NCBI RefSeq assembly: GCF_000012985.1
Contig: NC_007645.1
Coordinates: forward strand, 62,001 to 126,000
DNA length: 64,000 bases
Reading direction: 5' to 3'
DNA from: Hahella chejuensis KCTC 2396
GTDB taxonomy: Bacteria > Pseudomonadota > Gammaproteobacteria > Pseudomonadales > Oleiphilaceae
A program made the translations under genes and the position numbers. The notes below the pieces were generated by a model. The model was not told the origin of the DNA, ran no database searches, and saw only the letters and a program-made list of their open reading frames with translations. Below are positions 1 to 9,279 of this stretch, one piece after another (positions within the stretch are counted from its first letter, which is position 1; the number at the start of each line of letters is the position of its first letter).

Positions 1-178
1 TGGCCTGACGCAGGTAACCGTCCAGCACTACGCCATGAAAGTTGGCGTTGGGCGGCGGCGGTTGCTCCGGCTCGCGAGGGTCGCGCAGTGTGGATACATC
101 GGATTTCTCGCCGCCGCAGGCGCTCAGAAGCGGCGTCAGCAGGCTGACGATAAGCAGTGCGCCACAGTGGATTCGCAT
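1..178 (-). CDS. N-terminal part of a lipoprotein (runs off window)
   Basis: The first 59 residues of a gene that continues past the left edge. The start is an ATG with AAGGACAGGG upstream. The N-terminus is a lipoprotein signal: Met-Arg, a hydrophobic stretch, and the lipobox LLSAC with the lipidated Cys at residue 21, followed by GG. After it comes a Pro-rich linker (EQPPPPN, residues 38-44) and the beginning of a globular part (FHGVVLDGYL). The family cannot be told from this fragment. A membrane-anchored lipoprotein is well supported; a function is not. Confidence 0.75.
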   Translation of the reverse strand, partial: MRIHCGALLIVSLLTPLLSACGGEKSDVSTLRDPREPEQPPPPNANFHGVVLDGYLRQA

Positions 179-640
179 GGTGGTCCCTGTCCTTTTTGTT
201 TTTGTGAGCGAGTCAATCTAGCGGGGAGCAAGAGGAAATTCGTTGATAGGTTTAACAAATGTTTACAAAGGATAAGAGGAGAGTGGCGGTATCCGCCGCG
301 CAGACAAAAAAATGCCTCGCTTCCGGGGTGTCCCTATTAAAAAGTCCATCCTGGTCCCATCGCGAGGCTTAAGGCACGAGCGTAGAGGTAACAGTCGTTG
401 TACAAAAGAAGTACCCTGACTATTGATGAAGAAACGTTAAGCCTGTAACAACTTAGCGAAATCTCTTCACCCTGTTTATCGCACAGATTGTGCCAATTTC
501 GACTTTTTATTTAACGTATTGATAATTAAGTGTTTTATTTTCATTTCAGTAAAAAATACGGAAAGCTAAGGGAAGATTTCATGCCCTAAATCTAATCCAG
601 GCTGCTCCATTGCGGTGCATTTTGGCCGTCTGGACAGGTT
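179..640. other. Intergenic region, no gene seen
   Basis: A 460-base stretch between two minus-strand genes. The last 150 bases are AT-rich and could carry a promoter for the leftward lipoprotein gene or simply be spacer. A 7-bp inverted repeat (GCCTCGC at 314-320, GCGAGGC at 362-368) encloses a 41-base loop and is too weak to call. I see no RNA gene and no coding frame with a ribosome binding site. Confidence 0.5.
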
Positions 641-1342
641 TTAGCGGGAAGAGGCATCCAGATGGGGACGCTGACGATAGCCCAGACGTCGCCAGATCAT
701 GGCGGTGAAAGCGAAGTACGTGGTCATACTTAAGGCGAAGAACCACTCAATGACGTTCTCCCATCTGTCCTTGGCGGGGTTTTCCAGCAACAGGCTGTTG
801 GCGACGCTGGCCAGCCCCAGGGCCAGCATCCACCAGCACAGCCAGGTTTTCGCCCGCAGCCATTTCTGAACGCCGGTGGCGGCATGCAATGCGGGCGAGC
901 GAAAAAGCGTCAGGAGGCTGCGCAAAAGCAGCATTTGCGCCAGCACGGTGAAAGAGAAATAAATGGTGACGCCATACTGCCGCAGTAACCGGTAGACGCG
1001 TCCGTCCACGCCGAGGAAATCGGCGTATAACACCAGAAACAGCGCGCCGATCGCCCCCAGGCACTGCATGGCGCGTACAGCGCCTGTCGAAGCCTGATTA
1101 AGCTTGAGAAAAGCGCCCGCCTGGAACCAGAAGACGAGCAACAACACAGCGTGGATAATCATGCCGGCGCGAAACAGATACAGGGCGTCGCTGGAGCGCG
1201 CCGCCTTGCTGATGGACACGCAACCGTCCCAGTACGGCAAACAGCCGTCGATAGCGCCGACCAGACTACTCCAGAGCCAGGCGGCATGAGCCACCAGCAC
1301 AGGCAGTAAAAAGTTGCTCCAGGCGATTCGCTGCGGTTGCAT
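641..1342 (-). CDS. Multi-pass inner-membrane protein of unknown function
   Basis: 233 residues with about five or six hydrophobic segments: near 10-30, 58-75, 90-106, 125-143, 165-185 and 200-216. The loop after the first segment (DGCLPYWDGCVSISKAAR) holds two cysteines and resembles the first loop of Frag1/DRAM/Sfk1-type six-helix proteins. I treat that as a weak similarity and do not assign the family. It is transcribed divergently from the hydrolase gene to its right, about 100 bases away. A GTAGG precedes the ATG. Membrane location is clear from the sequence; the role is unknown. Confidence 0.7.
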   Translation of the reverse strand: MQPQRIAWSNFLLPVLVAHAAWLWSSLVGAIDGCLPYWDGCVSISKAARSSDALYLFRAGMIIHAVLLLVFWFQAGAFLKLNQASTGAVRAMQCLGAIGALFLVLYADFLGVDGRVYRLLRQYGVTIYFSFTVLAQMLLLRSLLTLFRSPALHAATGVQKWLRAKTWLCWWMLALGLASVANSLLLENPAKDRWENVIEWFFALSMTTYFAFTAMIWRRLGYRQRPHLDASSR

Positions 1343-1442
1343 GACGGCCTACTTTGGCATCGCGTTTAGCTGACACTTTAATGCTATAGTGCGCAATTGA
1401 CGACTGCGCTATTAAGGCATGGATTTTATTCAGAGGTGAATG

Positions 1443-2576
1443 ATGCGAACCGAGCGTATTCAATTGATGAGCCCGTCCCCCGGCACCCGTCGGGAGTTGC
1501 TTGTCCATCGACTGGGACAGGCGGATGCGCGCCCGAAAGTGTATTTCCAAGCGGGTCTGCATGCGGATGAGTGGCCCGGTCTGCTGGTGCTGCAACATCT
1601 GCTGGCGTTATTGCAGGATGCAGAGCGTCGGAACGCGATCCCAGGGGAGATCATTGTGGTCCCCTACGCCAACCCCATTGGTCTTTCCCAGAATGTATTC
1701 GGCTATGTGGCGGGTCGATTCGACCTGACCGGCACCGGCAATTTCAACCGCAACTTTGCGGATCTTTACCTGGATACCCGCGACAGCGTGGAAGGTCGAC
1801 TTGGCTCTGACCTGGAAACCAACAATGAGCTGGTGCGCAACGCTTTACGCGCCGCGGTGGCGGCGGAGCTGGCGGAAGATGAAACCACAGCATTGAAGAA
1901 AACCTTGCTCGCCTTGTCCATCGATGCGGATTATGTCTTCGACCTGCATTGCGACGACCACTCCAGCGCCCATGTCTATTCCGTCAAACGTCAGGCGGAC
2001 AAGGCGCAGGATCTGTGCCGTCATATCGGCGCCCGTTATCTGTTGACGGAGGATCTGGACGGAGTCGTTGCGTTTGACGGCTCGCATTTGCAACCCTGGC
2101 ATTGGCTGCAAAAGGACTTTCCCGATAACCCCATGGAAATGCCGAAGCTGGCGGTGACGGTGGAGTATCGCGGTCAATATGACGTGTCGGATGAGTTAGC
2201 CGCCGTCGACGCCGCCAATCTGTTCAACTATCTGGTCGGCGAAGGTCTGATTCAGGGGGATGCGCAGCCGCCGCAACTGGAGGACGTCCATGTCAGCGCA
2301 TTGGAGTCAGTGGATTCCATGAAGGCGGAGGCGGCGGGATTGCTGGTGTTTCAAAAGCCGTTGGACGCCTGGTTGGAGCAAGGGGATGTTTTCGCTGAGA
2401 TCGTCTGCCTGGACGGCGACCAGCCCAATCAGCGCACGCCTGTGCGGGCGCGCACGGCGGGATATCTGATGGCGCGCACCCACCGCCGGCTGGTGCGACC
2501 CGGAGATCAGATCGCCAAGGTGTGCGGTGAAAAACCGCTGCCTCATCGCAAAATTGGCAATTTGTTGCAACTTTAA
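1443..2576 (+). CDS. M14-family succinylglutamate desuccinylase/aspartoacylase-like hydrolase
   Basis: 377 residues. It looks like a zinc hydrolase of the AstE/AspA branch of the M14 carboxypeptidase fold. The N-terminal part has the metal motif H-x-x-E (GLHADEWPG, about residues 39-47) and the third ligand appears in FDLHCDDHS (about 166-174). NxNR-type substrate contacts are visible in NFNRNFADL. The C-terminal 100 residues (LLVFQKPLDAWLEQGDVFAEIV) are the beta-barrel domain usual for this group. Two ATGs are adjacent; AGAGG at 1432-1436 is better spaced from the second. Close relatives act on N-acyl amino acids, but this clade is usually annotated only as an M14 or succinylglutamate desuccinylase family protein, so the substrate is unassigned. 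Confidence 0.8.
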   Translation: MRTERIQLMSPSPGTRRELLVHRLGQADARPKVYFQAGLHADEWPGLLVLQHLLALLQDAERRNAIPGEIIVVPYANPIGLSQNVFGYVAGRFDLTGTGNFNRNFADLYLDTRDSVEGRLGSDLETNNELVRNALRAAVAAELAEDETTALKKTLLALSIDADYVFDLHCDDHSSAHVYSVKRQADKAQDLCRHIGARYLLTEDLDGVVAFDGSHLQPWHWLQKDFPDNPMEMPKLAVTVEYRGQYDVSDELAAVDAANLFNYLVGEGLIQGDAQPPQLEDVHVSALESVDSMKAEAAGLLVFQKPLDAWLEQGDVFAEIVCLDGDQPNQRTPVRARTAGYLMARTHRRLVRPGDQIAKVCGEKPLPHRKIGNLLQL

Positions 2577-2748
2577 GCGGCATTGCCGACACTTAAATTA
2601 CAACTATTTATTTGGCTGTGAACGCTTAAACGCGGTAAAAGGCTGCGTAAGGCGAAGGAACACTCCGACTCCGCTCATGAAGTGTATGGCGGATCGGGAC
2701 ACAATAACGGGGAGTTTAAGCGTTTTGACGATGTGATTCTGATCAGGT

Positions 2749-4233
2749 GTGGAGTCAGTGACGGTAAGGGTTGTCTGGTTTAAACGTGACCTCAGGGTCA
2801 CCGATCATGGGCCGCTTTATCACGCCGCCCGACAAGGTCCGGTGGCGCCGCTGTATGTGGCGGAGCCGGAGTATTGGGCGCAGCCTGACGCCGGCGAACG
2901 GCGTTGGGGATTTGTGCGGGAAACGCTGCAGGAGTTGGACCAGACGCTGAGCAAGCTGGGCCAGCCCCTGTGGTTCATGCATGACAGCATGATCAACGTG
3001 CTTGAGTACCTGAAAGACCGGTTTGGCGTTTTTGAGCTGTATTCCCACCAGGAAACCGGGGTGCAGTGGTGCAATCGGCGCAATCAGATCGTTCGCGAAT
3101 GGTGTCGCCGTAATGGCGTGCTGTGGCGGGAGTGGCCAGTCTGCGGCGTGCTGCGTCGCGCTACGGCCGCTGAGCGCTGGCAGGCCGCCTGGAAAGACTT
3201 CATGGCGCAGACCCGCTACCCCAGTCCCAAGTCTCTGCCGATGCTGGGCACGTCGCCGCTCAAGCCGGAAGCCTGGCCTGAGACCATCGGCGCAGACCCC
3301 ACGCCTTGCGTGCTGCGACAGGCGGGCGGACGCGCCGCCGCCGCCCAGGAGCTGAAGAGTTTCCTGCAGACGCGGGGTATAAACTATTTTCGCGACACCC
3401 ATTATCCCGCCACCTCCTTTGAAGGCGGCTCACGTCTGAGCCCTTATCTGTCCCATGGCGTCATCAGCTTGCGAGAGGCGGTGCAGCAGTCGCGGCGCGC
3501 CTTGCAGATCTACCATACCCACCGCTCCGCGGATTGGGTGAAGTCTATGACCGAGTTTCTGTCCCGGCTCTATTTGCGCAGCCATTACATGCAGCAGATG
3601 GAGGACGAGCCGGGCATGGAGTCCATCAATCTGCACAAAAGCTTCAACGGATTGCGTGAGCATCAGTTCGATGAGGCCAAATTCGAAGCCTGGAAGAACG
3701 GTGAAACAGGCTTTCCCCTTATCGACGCCGCCATGAAGGCGCTGATCAACTACGGTTGGATCAACTACCAGTTACGCGGGCTTCTGATGTCCTTCGCCGC
3801 CAATCAGTTGTGGTTGCACTGGCGTGAGCCGGCGCTGCATATGGCGCGTCTGTCCACGGATTATGACCCGGCGGTGCATTTTCCGCTGACGCAACAGTTC
3901 GCGGGCACCACAGGGATGTTCGAGCAGAAGATTTACAATCCGGTCACTGAGTCGCACCGGCTCGATCCCGCCGGCAAATTTATCCGGGCGGAATGTTCCG
4001 CGTTGCGGGAGGTGAGCGACGCTTATTTGCACGCGCCGTGGAAAATGCCGCATGCGGAGCAGATCATGTCCGGATGCGTATTGGGACAGGATTATCCTAT
4101 GCCTATCATTAATAACGAAGACGCTTCGCTTATCGCCGGCCAACGCCTGAAAGCCCATCTGGAAGAGCGGCTCGATCCGATGGAGACCGCTCGCGTACGC
4201 GCTGCTCACCTGCGCTCCATCAAGCTGGACTGA
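2749..4233 (+). CDS. Cryptochrome/deoxyribodipyrimidine photolyase family protein
   Basis: 494 residues, the normal size for the family. The N-terminal alpha/beta antenna domain starts at once with VVWFKRDLRVTDHGPL, the photolyase signature region. The C-terminal FAD-binding helical domain (about 200-480) has the expected blocks: SRLSPYLSHGVISLREAV, ETGFPLIDAAMKAL, and YNPVTESHRLDPAGKFIR. It is predicted to be a flavoprotein that repairs UV-induced pyrimidine dimers or senses blue light; sequence inspection cannot separate these. The start is a GTG; another GTG lies three codons in and no ATG is available, since an upstream in-frame ATG is followed immediately by a stop. It stands alone and converges on the spy-like gene. 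Confidence 0.85.
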   Translation: MESVTVRVVWFKRDLRVTDHGPLYHAARQGPVAPLYVAEPEYWAQPDAGERRWGFVRETLQELDQTLSKLGQPLWFMHDSMINVLEYLKDRFGVFELYSHQETGVQWCNRRNQIVREWCRRNGVLWREWPVCGVLRRATAAERWQAAWKDFMAQTRYPSPKSLPMLGTSPLKPEAWPETIGADPTPCVLRQAGGRAAAAQELKSFLQTRGINYFRDTHYPATSFEGGSRLSPYLSHGVISLREAVQQSRRALQIYHTHRSADWVKSMTEFLSRLYLRSHYMQQMEDEPGMESINLHKSFNGLREHQFDEAKFEAWKNGETGFPLIDAAMKALINYGWINYQLRGLLMSFAANQLWLHWREPALHMARLSTDYDPAVHFPLTQQFAGTTGMFEQKIYNPVTESHRLDPAGKFIRAECSALREVSDAYLHAPWKMPHAEQIMSGCVLGQDYPMPIINNEDASLIAGQRLKAHLEERLDPMETARVRAAHLRSIKLD

Positions 4234-4245
4234 GCACGCAAAAAA

Positions 4246-4270
4246 GCCGGCGCGCCCTGGGGCGGCCGGC
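4246..4270 (-). terminator. Hairpin terminator between photolyase and spy-like gene
   Basis: A GC-rich stem (GCCGGC...GCCGGC, arms 4246-4255 and 4261-4270) with a short loop. On the minus strand it is followed by a run of six T residues, so it is a good Rho-independent terminator for the spy-like gene. On the plus strand there is no T run, so for the photolyase it is at best a weak stop. Confidence 0.75.
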
Positions 4271-4300
4271 GAAAAAGGGGAGCCTGCAACGGACGTAGCG

Positions 4301-4687
4301 TTATGCTTCTTCGTCGCCTTCTTTGTCGCAGTTTTCAGGGTGACGGCGACGTTCTTTGTGCTGACCGCGCGCCTCGTGCATTTCTTTCAGCTTTTCCATT
4401 TGCTCTGCGTTCAGCACCGTGGCCAGTTTGGCGTCAGTTTGCGTGCGCAGATTTTCCATCGCAGTGTGCATCTCTTCACGCTGGGGCTTGTATTGCTCCT
4501 TCAGGCTGTGACGTTGCTCGCGGCTCTCTTCCATGATGGTCTGGAACTGTGCTTTCTGTTCTTCCGTCAGCGACAGTTTTTCCGCCAGACGGTCAATGTT
4601 CGGGCCTTGGTGGGGGCCGCCCTTGGCCAGTGCGAATCCGCTGGCGGCGATTAAACATGTCAGGGTGAATGCAGCGAATTTTTTCAT
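4301..4687 (-). CDS. Spy/CpxP family periplasmic chaperone
   Basis: 128 residues. A Sec signal peptide (MKKFAAFTLTCLIAASGFALA) is followed by a small all-helical, highly charged protein with the two LTxxQ-type motifs of the Spy/CpxP family: LSLTEEQ near residue 40 and LNAEQM near 93. Family members are periplasmic ATP-independent chaperones induced by envelope stress, and CpxP also damps its own sensor. The ATG at 4687 has GAGG nine bases upstream; the frame is open slightly further but only with a TTG. It lies 103 bases behind baeR on the same strand. In enterobacteria spy is a known BaeR target, so control by the adjacent pair is a reasonable inference. Confidence 0.85.
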   Translation of the reverse strand: MKKFAAFTLTCLIAASGFALAKGGPHQGPNIDRLAEKLSLTEEQKAQFQTIMEESREQRHSLKEQYKPQREEMHTAMENLRTQTDAKLATVLNAEQMEKLKEMHEARGQHKERRRHPENCDKEGDEEA

Positions 4688-4790
4688 AACCGTTTTCCTC
4701 AATTTCCTGTTTGGCTTTATGTGATTATCAATCTATGCCCGAAATGTGCAGGAAATGAGGAGGCATTAAGGAATAGAGATTACAACGCCG

Positions 4791-5459
4791 TCATCCTTCG
4801 TATTTATAGCCCAGACCGTAAACGGAATGGATGTAATCCTGGTCGGGAAACAGCTCGGTCATTTTCTTGCGCAGCTTCTTGATGTGGCTGTCCACGGTGC
4901 GGTCGCTGACGATGCGATGATCTTGATAAATACCGTCCATAAGCTGGCTGCGGGAAAAGATGCGGCCGGGTTCGTCCGCCAGTATTTTCAGCAACTGAAA
5001 CTCAATGGCGGTCAGCTCCAACGGTTTGCCCCGCAGGACTGCGCGATAGCGCGAGGGGTCCAGCATCAGCGCGCGTTCTTCTACGGGCGCGCCGCGCACA
5101 CGGCGCAGGATGGCCTTGACCCGCGCCACCACTTCACGAGGGCTGAAAGGCTTGCAGACATAGTCGTCCGCGCCCAGCTCCAGGCCGAGCAGCCGGTCGA
5201 TTTCCTCCACCCGGGCGGTCACCATAATAATGGGCGCGTCAGTGAAGCGACGCGCTTCCCGGCACACGGACAGGCCGTCCAGACCCGGCAGCATCAGATC
5301 CAGCAGAATCAGGTCCGGGGCCTCGGCGCGGATACGCTCCAACGCCTGCTGACCGTCGCCAATGATGTCGCATTGGTAGCCTTCCTGCTGCAGATAGTCT
5401 TTGAGCAGACTGGCGAGCTTGGGTTCATCTTCCACGATGAGTATGCTGGCTTGAGGCAT
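4791..5459 (-). CDS. baeR: BaeR-type OmpR-family response regulator
   Basis: 222 residues. The receiver domain (1-115) has the acidic pocket IVEDEP, the phospho-acceptor in [10 protein letters not shown] (Asp near 54), and the Lys in [11 protein letters not shown]. The C-terminal winged helix (about 130-222) ends [14 protein letters not shown]. The stretch [16 protein letters not shown] and the linker to [14 protein letters not shown] match E. coli BaeR closely as I remember it, more than CpxR or PhoB. It is encoded 40 bases behind its cognate kinase gene. It presumably activates envelope-stress and efflux genes, including the adjacent spy-like gene. Confidence 0.88.
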   Translation of the reverse strand: MPQASILIVEDEPKLASLLKDYLQQEGYQCDIIGDGQQALERIRAEAPDLILLDLMLPGLDGLSVCREARRFTDAPIIMVTARVEEIDRLLGLELGADDYVCKPFSPREVVARVKAILRRVRGAPVEERALMLDPSRYRAVLRGKPLELTAIEFQLLKILADEPGRIFSRSQLMDGIYQDHRIVSDRTVDSHIKKLRKKMTELFPDQDYIHSVYGLGYKYEG

Positions 5460-5499
5460 GTGCGTTGTCTCCGCTGTCGTTCAGATAAGGGGGCCGGCT

Positions 5500-6882
5500 T
5501 CACTCTTTACCGGCTGGCAGCGTCACGTCTATGGCCAGTCCGCCAAGAGGAGAACGGGACGCGCTGATTTCGCCGTCATGAGCCTCGACGATTTTACGGC
5601 AAATCGCCAGTCCAAGCCCTGAGCCGCCGGTGTTGCGGTTACGTGAGTTTTCGACGCGATAAAGATGGTCGAACAGCTTGGGCAGGGCGTCATCCGGCGC
5701 GCCCGGACCGGAGTCTTCGATGCGCAGTCGGACCTGATTATGGTCAGTACTGAGGGCAACGCGCACCTGAGCGCCGGGGTCGGCGTATTTGCACGTGTTG
5801 CTGAGCAGATTATCCAGCAACTGGCTTAAGCGTGTGGCGTCCGCCCACACTATGGCGGGGCTGGGCGCCAGGTCGCTGATCAACTGAAAGCCGGCGGCGG
5901 CGAAACTGGATTGGTGTCTGTCCAGGGCGTGTTGCAGAATCAGGCGCAGATCTTCCTCGTCTTTCTGGTAGCGCAGGGCGCCCACTTCGGCGTTGGTCAG
6001 CTCATACAGGTCGTTAATCAGTTTCTGCAGGTGTTCAATTTCCTGCTGGATGGAGAGCAGGTTGTCCCGATTGGTCGGGCGAACGCCGTCCACCAGCGCC
6101 TCCAGCTCGCCTTTGGCGATGGCCAGGGGCGTACGCAATTCATGGGAAATATCCGCAATCCAGCGTCTCCGGGCGGTTTCATTGGATTTGAGCGTTTGCG
6201 CCAGTTGATGGAAATCCCGCGCCAGTTGTCCCAGTTCGTCTTTGCCCGAAATTTTCAGCTCCATGTCATAAGCACCCTGCGCCAGTTGCCGGGTGGCGGT
6301 TGCGAGGCGTTTGATGGGCGTTACGAACTGGCGCGCCAAAGGCAATGCGATCAACAGCGAAATGGCCACCATCAGTGCGCTGATGACCAGAAAGGCCTTG
6401 TCCTGGCTCTTGCTGAACGCCAGGTCGTTTTGCTCCGTCACCCGCACCCGCGGCGGCAGCGCCAGCCAGCCGATGGTCTGATCGCCGAGCTTTATCGGCG
6501 CCATGATGAAGTCACTGCGATAGCGGCCGGTCACCACCTGCTTGTCTGCGTCCAGCAAGGTAGGCGGACGTGGCGGATGCGGGCGGTCAGGGCGATTATC
6601 GCCGCCGCGCCGAGGCGGACGCCAGGGTTGCTGGTCGTCTTCATCGGCTTCCAGCAGGCGCCGCCACAAATTGTGATCGCGACGCAGGGGCTCCCAGCTG
6701 CCGGTTTGTCGATAGAAGCGTTGGAGATTATTGATCAGCGTCTCCTGCCGTTGCAGATCGCGGCGATTGACGTAATCCAGGAAACCCCGGTCGAAGCTCC
6801 ACTGCATGAGAGAATACATGGCGGCGAACATCGCCGTGGTGGCGATCAGCAGCGCCAGAATAAGCTTGGTTTGAATGCGCAC
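5500..6882 (-). CDS. baeS: BaeS-type sensor histidine kinase
   Basis: 460 residues. The first transmembrane helix is at about 8-27, followed by a periplasmic domain with a striking Pro/Arg/Asp-rich loop (RPPRRGGDNRPDRPHPPRPP, about 88-107). The second helix is about 163-183, then HAMP (about 184-240). The HisKA H-box is ISHELRTPLAIAKGELEAL, and the HATPase domain has N (LLDNLLSNTCKYA), G1 (IEDSGPG) and G2 (GGSGLGLAI). The H-box followed by GELEALVDG is typical of BaeS. The start is a GTG with a poor ribosome site; no better start is seen. It is the first gene of a baeS-baeR-spy run and senses envelope damage by family knowledge. Confidence 0.87.
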   Translation of the reverse strand: MRIQTKLILALLIATTAMFAAMYSLMQWSFDRGFLDYVNRRDLQRQETLINNLQRFYRQTGSWEPLRRDHNLWRRLLEADEDDQQPWRPPRRGGDNRPDRPHPPRPPTLLDADKQVVTGRYRSDFIMAPIKLGDQTIGWLALPPRVRVTEQNDLAFSKSQDKAFLVISALMVAISLLIALPLARQFVTPIKRLATATRQLAQGAYDMELKISGKDELGQLARDFHQLAQTLKSNETARRRWIADISHELRTPLAIAKGELEALVDGVRPTNRDNLLSIQQEIEHLQKLINDLYELTNAEVGALRYQKDEEDLRLILQHALDRHQSSFAAAGFQLISDLAPSPAIVWADATRLSQLLDNLLSNTCKYADPGAQVRVALSTDHNQVRLRIEDSGPGAPDDALPKLFDHLYRVENSRNRNTGGSGLGLAICRKIVEAHDGEISASRSPLGGLAIDVTLPAGKE

Positions 6883-7119
6883 GTTGGTGTCCGGTTGGCC
6901 TGGTCGGGATAGGTCGCTTCACCGATTAATCTAGCGGCTTTTCCCGACGCCGTTAAGCGCAGGGACGCTATGAGGGCGTTATTTCCTAAGTTTTTTCACA
7001 TTCGTCCGCTGGTGACGGGAGTGTGAAGAAGGTCATAAACCCAATGTCTGGCGTTATTTACCAAAAATTAATTTTTCTCTAAGATACGCCGGTTTTTTTA
7101 CCTACCTTGTGGAATCCCC

Positions 7120-8463
7120 ATGCGCAATTTATCAATTGGATTGATATCCATCCTGACAGGCCTTGTCCTGACTGTTGTCGTCACCTGGAACAGTATCTTT
7201 TACGCCGAGCCCGGCTATGTGTATCACGTCAGAACGATTTTGGGCGATGAACACGTGGTGTCTGACGTCGGTTACCAGTTTTATCTGTGGGGTCGCTGGA
7301 ACGCCTGGAAACGCGCGTTGACCGTGCAGGCGGTGAAAGGCGGCGACAGCACCGTTTCCTACGTCGAAGTGGAGAACTCGGAAACCAGCGCTGCGTTGCC
7401 GCCGCTGAAAATCATGTTTCTGGACCAGGTGGACGCCGCGGCGGAAGCCACCGTCCGCTTCAGCATTCCCACCGATCAGGAAGGCTTCACCCGTCTGGCC
7501 CATGAATACCGTACTCCCGCCAACCTGCTGCGCACGGCGCTGATTCCGGCGTTCAAGGAAACCCTGCAGGCCACCGCATCGCTGATGAGCGCGGAGGACT
7601 ACTACAGCGGCGGCCGCACCGAGTTCAACACGGAATTTGAAAACCAGATGTCCAACGGCATCTACATCGTCAAGCGTGAGGAAATGCTGGTGAGCTCGCA
7701 GCGTAAAATTTCCGGCTCCGCCAATGTGTCGCTGGGCGCCTCTCAGGAAGAATACGGTGACGAAGCCAAAGCGGTATTCGTTGTGCGCAAAGTCACGGAC
7801 GCCAACGGAACTCCCCGGCGTAAGGATCAGAAGTTCACCCAGTTCGGCATCAGTGTGGTGGATGCGCGCATTACTGACATGACGCCCAACAATCGTTTCA
7901 TTGAGCGCATGCAGTTGAAGCAGAAAGCCAGCGCCGACCGCGCCATCGCCCGTGAGCAGCGGATTCAGGAAGAAGAACAGCGTCTGTTGGCGATCGCCCG
8001 CGGCGAGCGCGAAGTGGCGGAGCGTCAGGCCAAGGCCAAGGTGGACCAGATTCAGAAAACCACCGAAGCGGAAACGGACAAACAGTTGGCTGTGACGTCT
8101 GCGACCAAACTCAAAGAACAGGCGCGCATCGAAAAGGAAACCGCTGAGATCAATCTGGAAAAGGCCCGCATTGAAGCGGAAACCAAGCGCACTCTGGCGG
8201 AAGCGGAAGCCTACCAGAAAGAAGTGATCCTGAAAGCGGATAACGCGCTGGCGCAGAAGCTGGATGCGGAAATCGAAATTCACAAACTGTGGGCGGACGC
8301 CTTCGCACGCCGTTCCGTTCCGACCAACGTCTTTGGCGGAGGCGCCGCCGGTGGCGCGCCGCAGGGTTCCGATACGGAAGTCACCGCCTTTATGCAAATG
8401 CTGACGCTGGACGCCGCCAAACGTCTGGCGTACGAACGGGAGATCGGCAAGGGCGCCGACTGA
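7120..8463 (+). CDS. SPFH/Band 7 (prohibitin-like) membrane protein
   Basis: 447 residues. One N-terminal membrane helix (about 7-27) is followed by an SPFH/Band 7 domain (about 30-270; for example SIPTDQEGFTRLAHEY and GISVVDARITDM). A long charged coiled coil follows (about 275-400) with repeated Glu/Lys/Ala heptads such as EKETAEINLEKARIEAE. The tail is Gly/Ala-rich (FGGGAAGGAPQGS). Proteins of this class oligomerise at the membrane and organise proteins or lipids; the specific role is unknown. It is transcribed away from baeS across a 237-base shared upstream region and ends in a good terminator, so it is probably a single-gene unit. Confidence 0.85.
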   Translation: MRNLSIGLISILTGLVLTVVVTWNSIFYAEPGYVYHVRTILGDEHVVSDVGYQFYLWGRWNAWKRALTVQAVKGGDSTVSYVEVENSETSAALPPLKIMFLDQVDAAAEATVRFSIPTDQEGFTRLAHEYRTPANLLRTALIPAFKETLQATASLMSAEDYYSGGRTEFNTEFENQMSNGIYIVKREEMLVSSQRKISGSANVSLGASQEEYGDEAKAVFVVRKVTDANGTPRRKDQKFTQFGISVVDARITDMTPNNRFIERMQLKQKASADRAIAREQRIQEEEQRLLAIARGEREVAERQAKAKVDQIQKTTEAETDKQLAVTSATKLKEQARIEKETAEINLEKARIEAETKRTLAEAEAYQKEVILKADNALAQKLDAEIEIHKLWADAFARRSVPTNVFGGGAAGGAPQGSDTEVTAFMQMLTLDAAKRLAYEREIGKGAD

Positions 8464-8490
8464 TCGGTGCAGCTGACAGCCGTCGTGAAA

Positions 8491-8523
8491 GGGGCGCCCG
8501 CCAAGCGGAGCGCCCCTTTTTTT
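8491..8523 (+). terminator. Rho-independent terminator after the SPFH gene
   Basis: GGGGCGC (8491-8497) pairs with GCGCCCC (8510-8516) and is followed directly by seven T residues. It is strong on the plus strand and lies 27 bases after the SPFH stop codon. Confidence 0.85.
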
Positions 8524-8544
8524 ATGGTTAAACCTCAACAAATC

Positions 8545-9153
8545 CTAGCGCGAGAGCGGCAGGGCGAGACCGATGAGGATAAAAAGGCCGCCGCAAAATC
8601 GATTGAAGCGTTCGCCATGGGTTTGCAGTTTCGGGCCGATGTGATGCGCGGACAGCGCCAGCATCGCCTCCACACTGAATTCGATGACTGCGAAGGTCAG
8701 CGCCATCGTCGCAAACTGACCTGACAGCGGCCGCTGCGGATCGACGAACTGGGGTAAAAAGGCGGCGAAGAAAATCAGCACTTTCGGGTTGGACAGCGCC
8801 GCCAGGGCGCCTTGGCGAAACAACATGACATTGTTGTGCGACGACCCGCCATTCGGGTTGAGGCGAAGTCCCGGCGCGCGCCATTGCTGGATTCCCAGCC
8901 ACACCAGATACGCTCCCCCCAACCACTGCAACGCTGTCAAAGCCGTGACGGAAGACTGCAGTAACGCGCCAACGCCGAACATGGACAGCATCATCAGCAA
9001 TAGAAACCCCAACACGCCGCCAAGAATTGTGAACACGGCCCGGGCGCGCCCATAAACCGCGCCATGGGTGAGCGCGAGCAGTCCGTTAGGGCCGGGAGAG
9101 AACGACAGGCCGGCGGTGGCGGCCAGAAACAGAAGCCAAGTTTGCAGAGTCAT
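8545..9153 (-). CDS. LysE/RhtB-family amino-acid exporter
   Basis: 202 residues, the usual size, and mostly hydrophobic with about six helices. The N-terminus carries the LysE/RhtB signature: helix 1 leads into SFSPGPNGLLALTHGAVYGR. Mid-protein LSNPKVLIFFAAFLPQFVDP is the second characteristic block. Family members export amino acids or homoserine lactone-like compounds; the substrate is not predictable. It is divergent from the GlxA-type regulator gene 126 bases away, a common arrangement when the regulator controls the exporter, though nothing else here proves that link. Confidence 0.87.
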   Translation of the reverse strand: MTLQTWLLFLAATAGLSFSPGPNGLLALTHGAVYGRARAVFTILGGVLGFLLLMMLSMFGVGALLQSSVTALTALQWLGGAYLVWLGIQQWRAPGLRLNPNGGSSHNNVMLFRQGALAALSNPKVLIFFAAFLPQFVDPQRPLSGQFATMALTFAVIEFSVEAMLALSAHHIGPKLQTHGERFNRFCGGLFILIGLALPLSR

Positions 9154-9279
9154 TGCTAACGCCTTGGTGAATGGGGGATGTGAGCAGTTTAAGGCGTAAG
9201 AGTGGATTTAAATGGTAATAATTAGACATATTGGGGTAGATTCTAGTCATTAGGAATTAAGGAAACACTACGTCTGAAT

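Noticed and set aside
5911-6912. A 333-codon open frame on the plus strand
   Set aside because: Antisense to baeS, whose domains are all clearly recognised on the minus strand.
7132-8541. A 469-codon open frame on the minus strand
   Set aside because: It is an antisense shadow of the SPFH coiled-coil gene; its translation is His/Phe/Arg-rich with no recognisable domain and no ribosome site.
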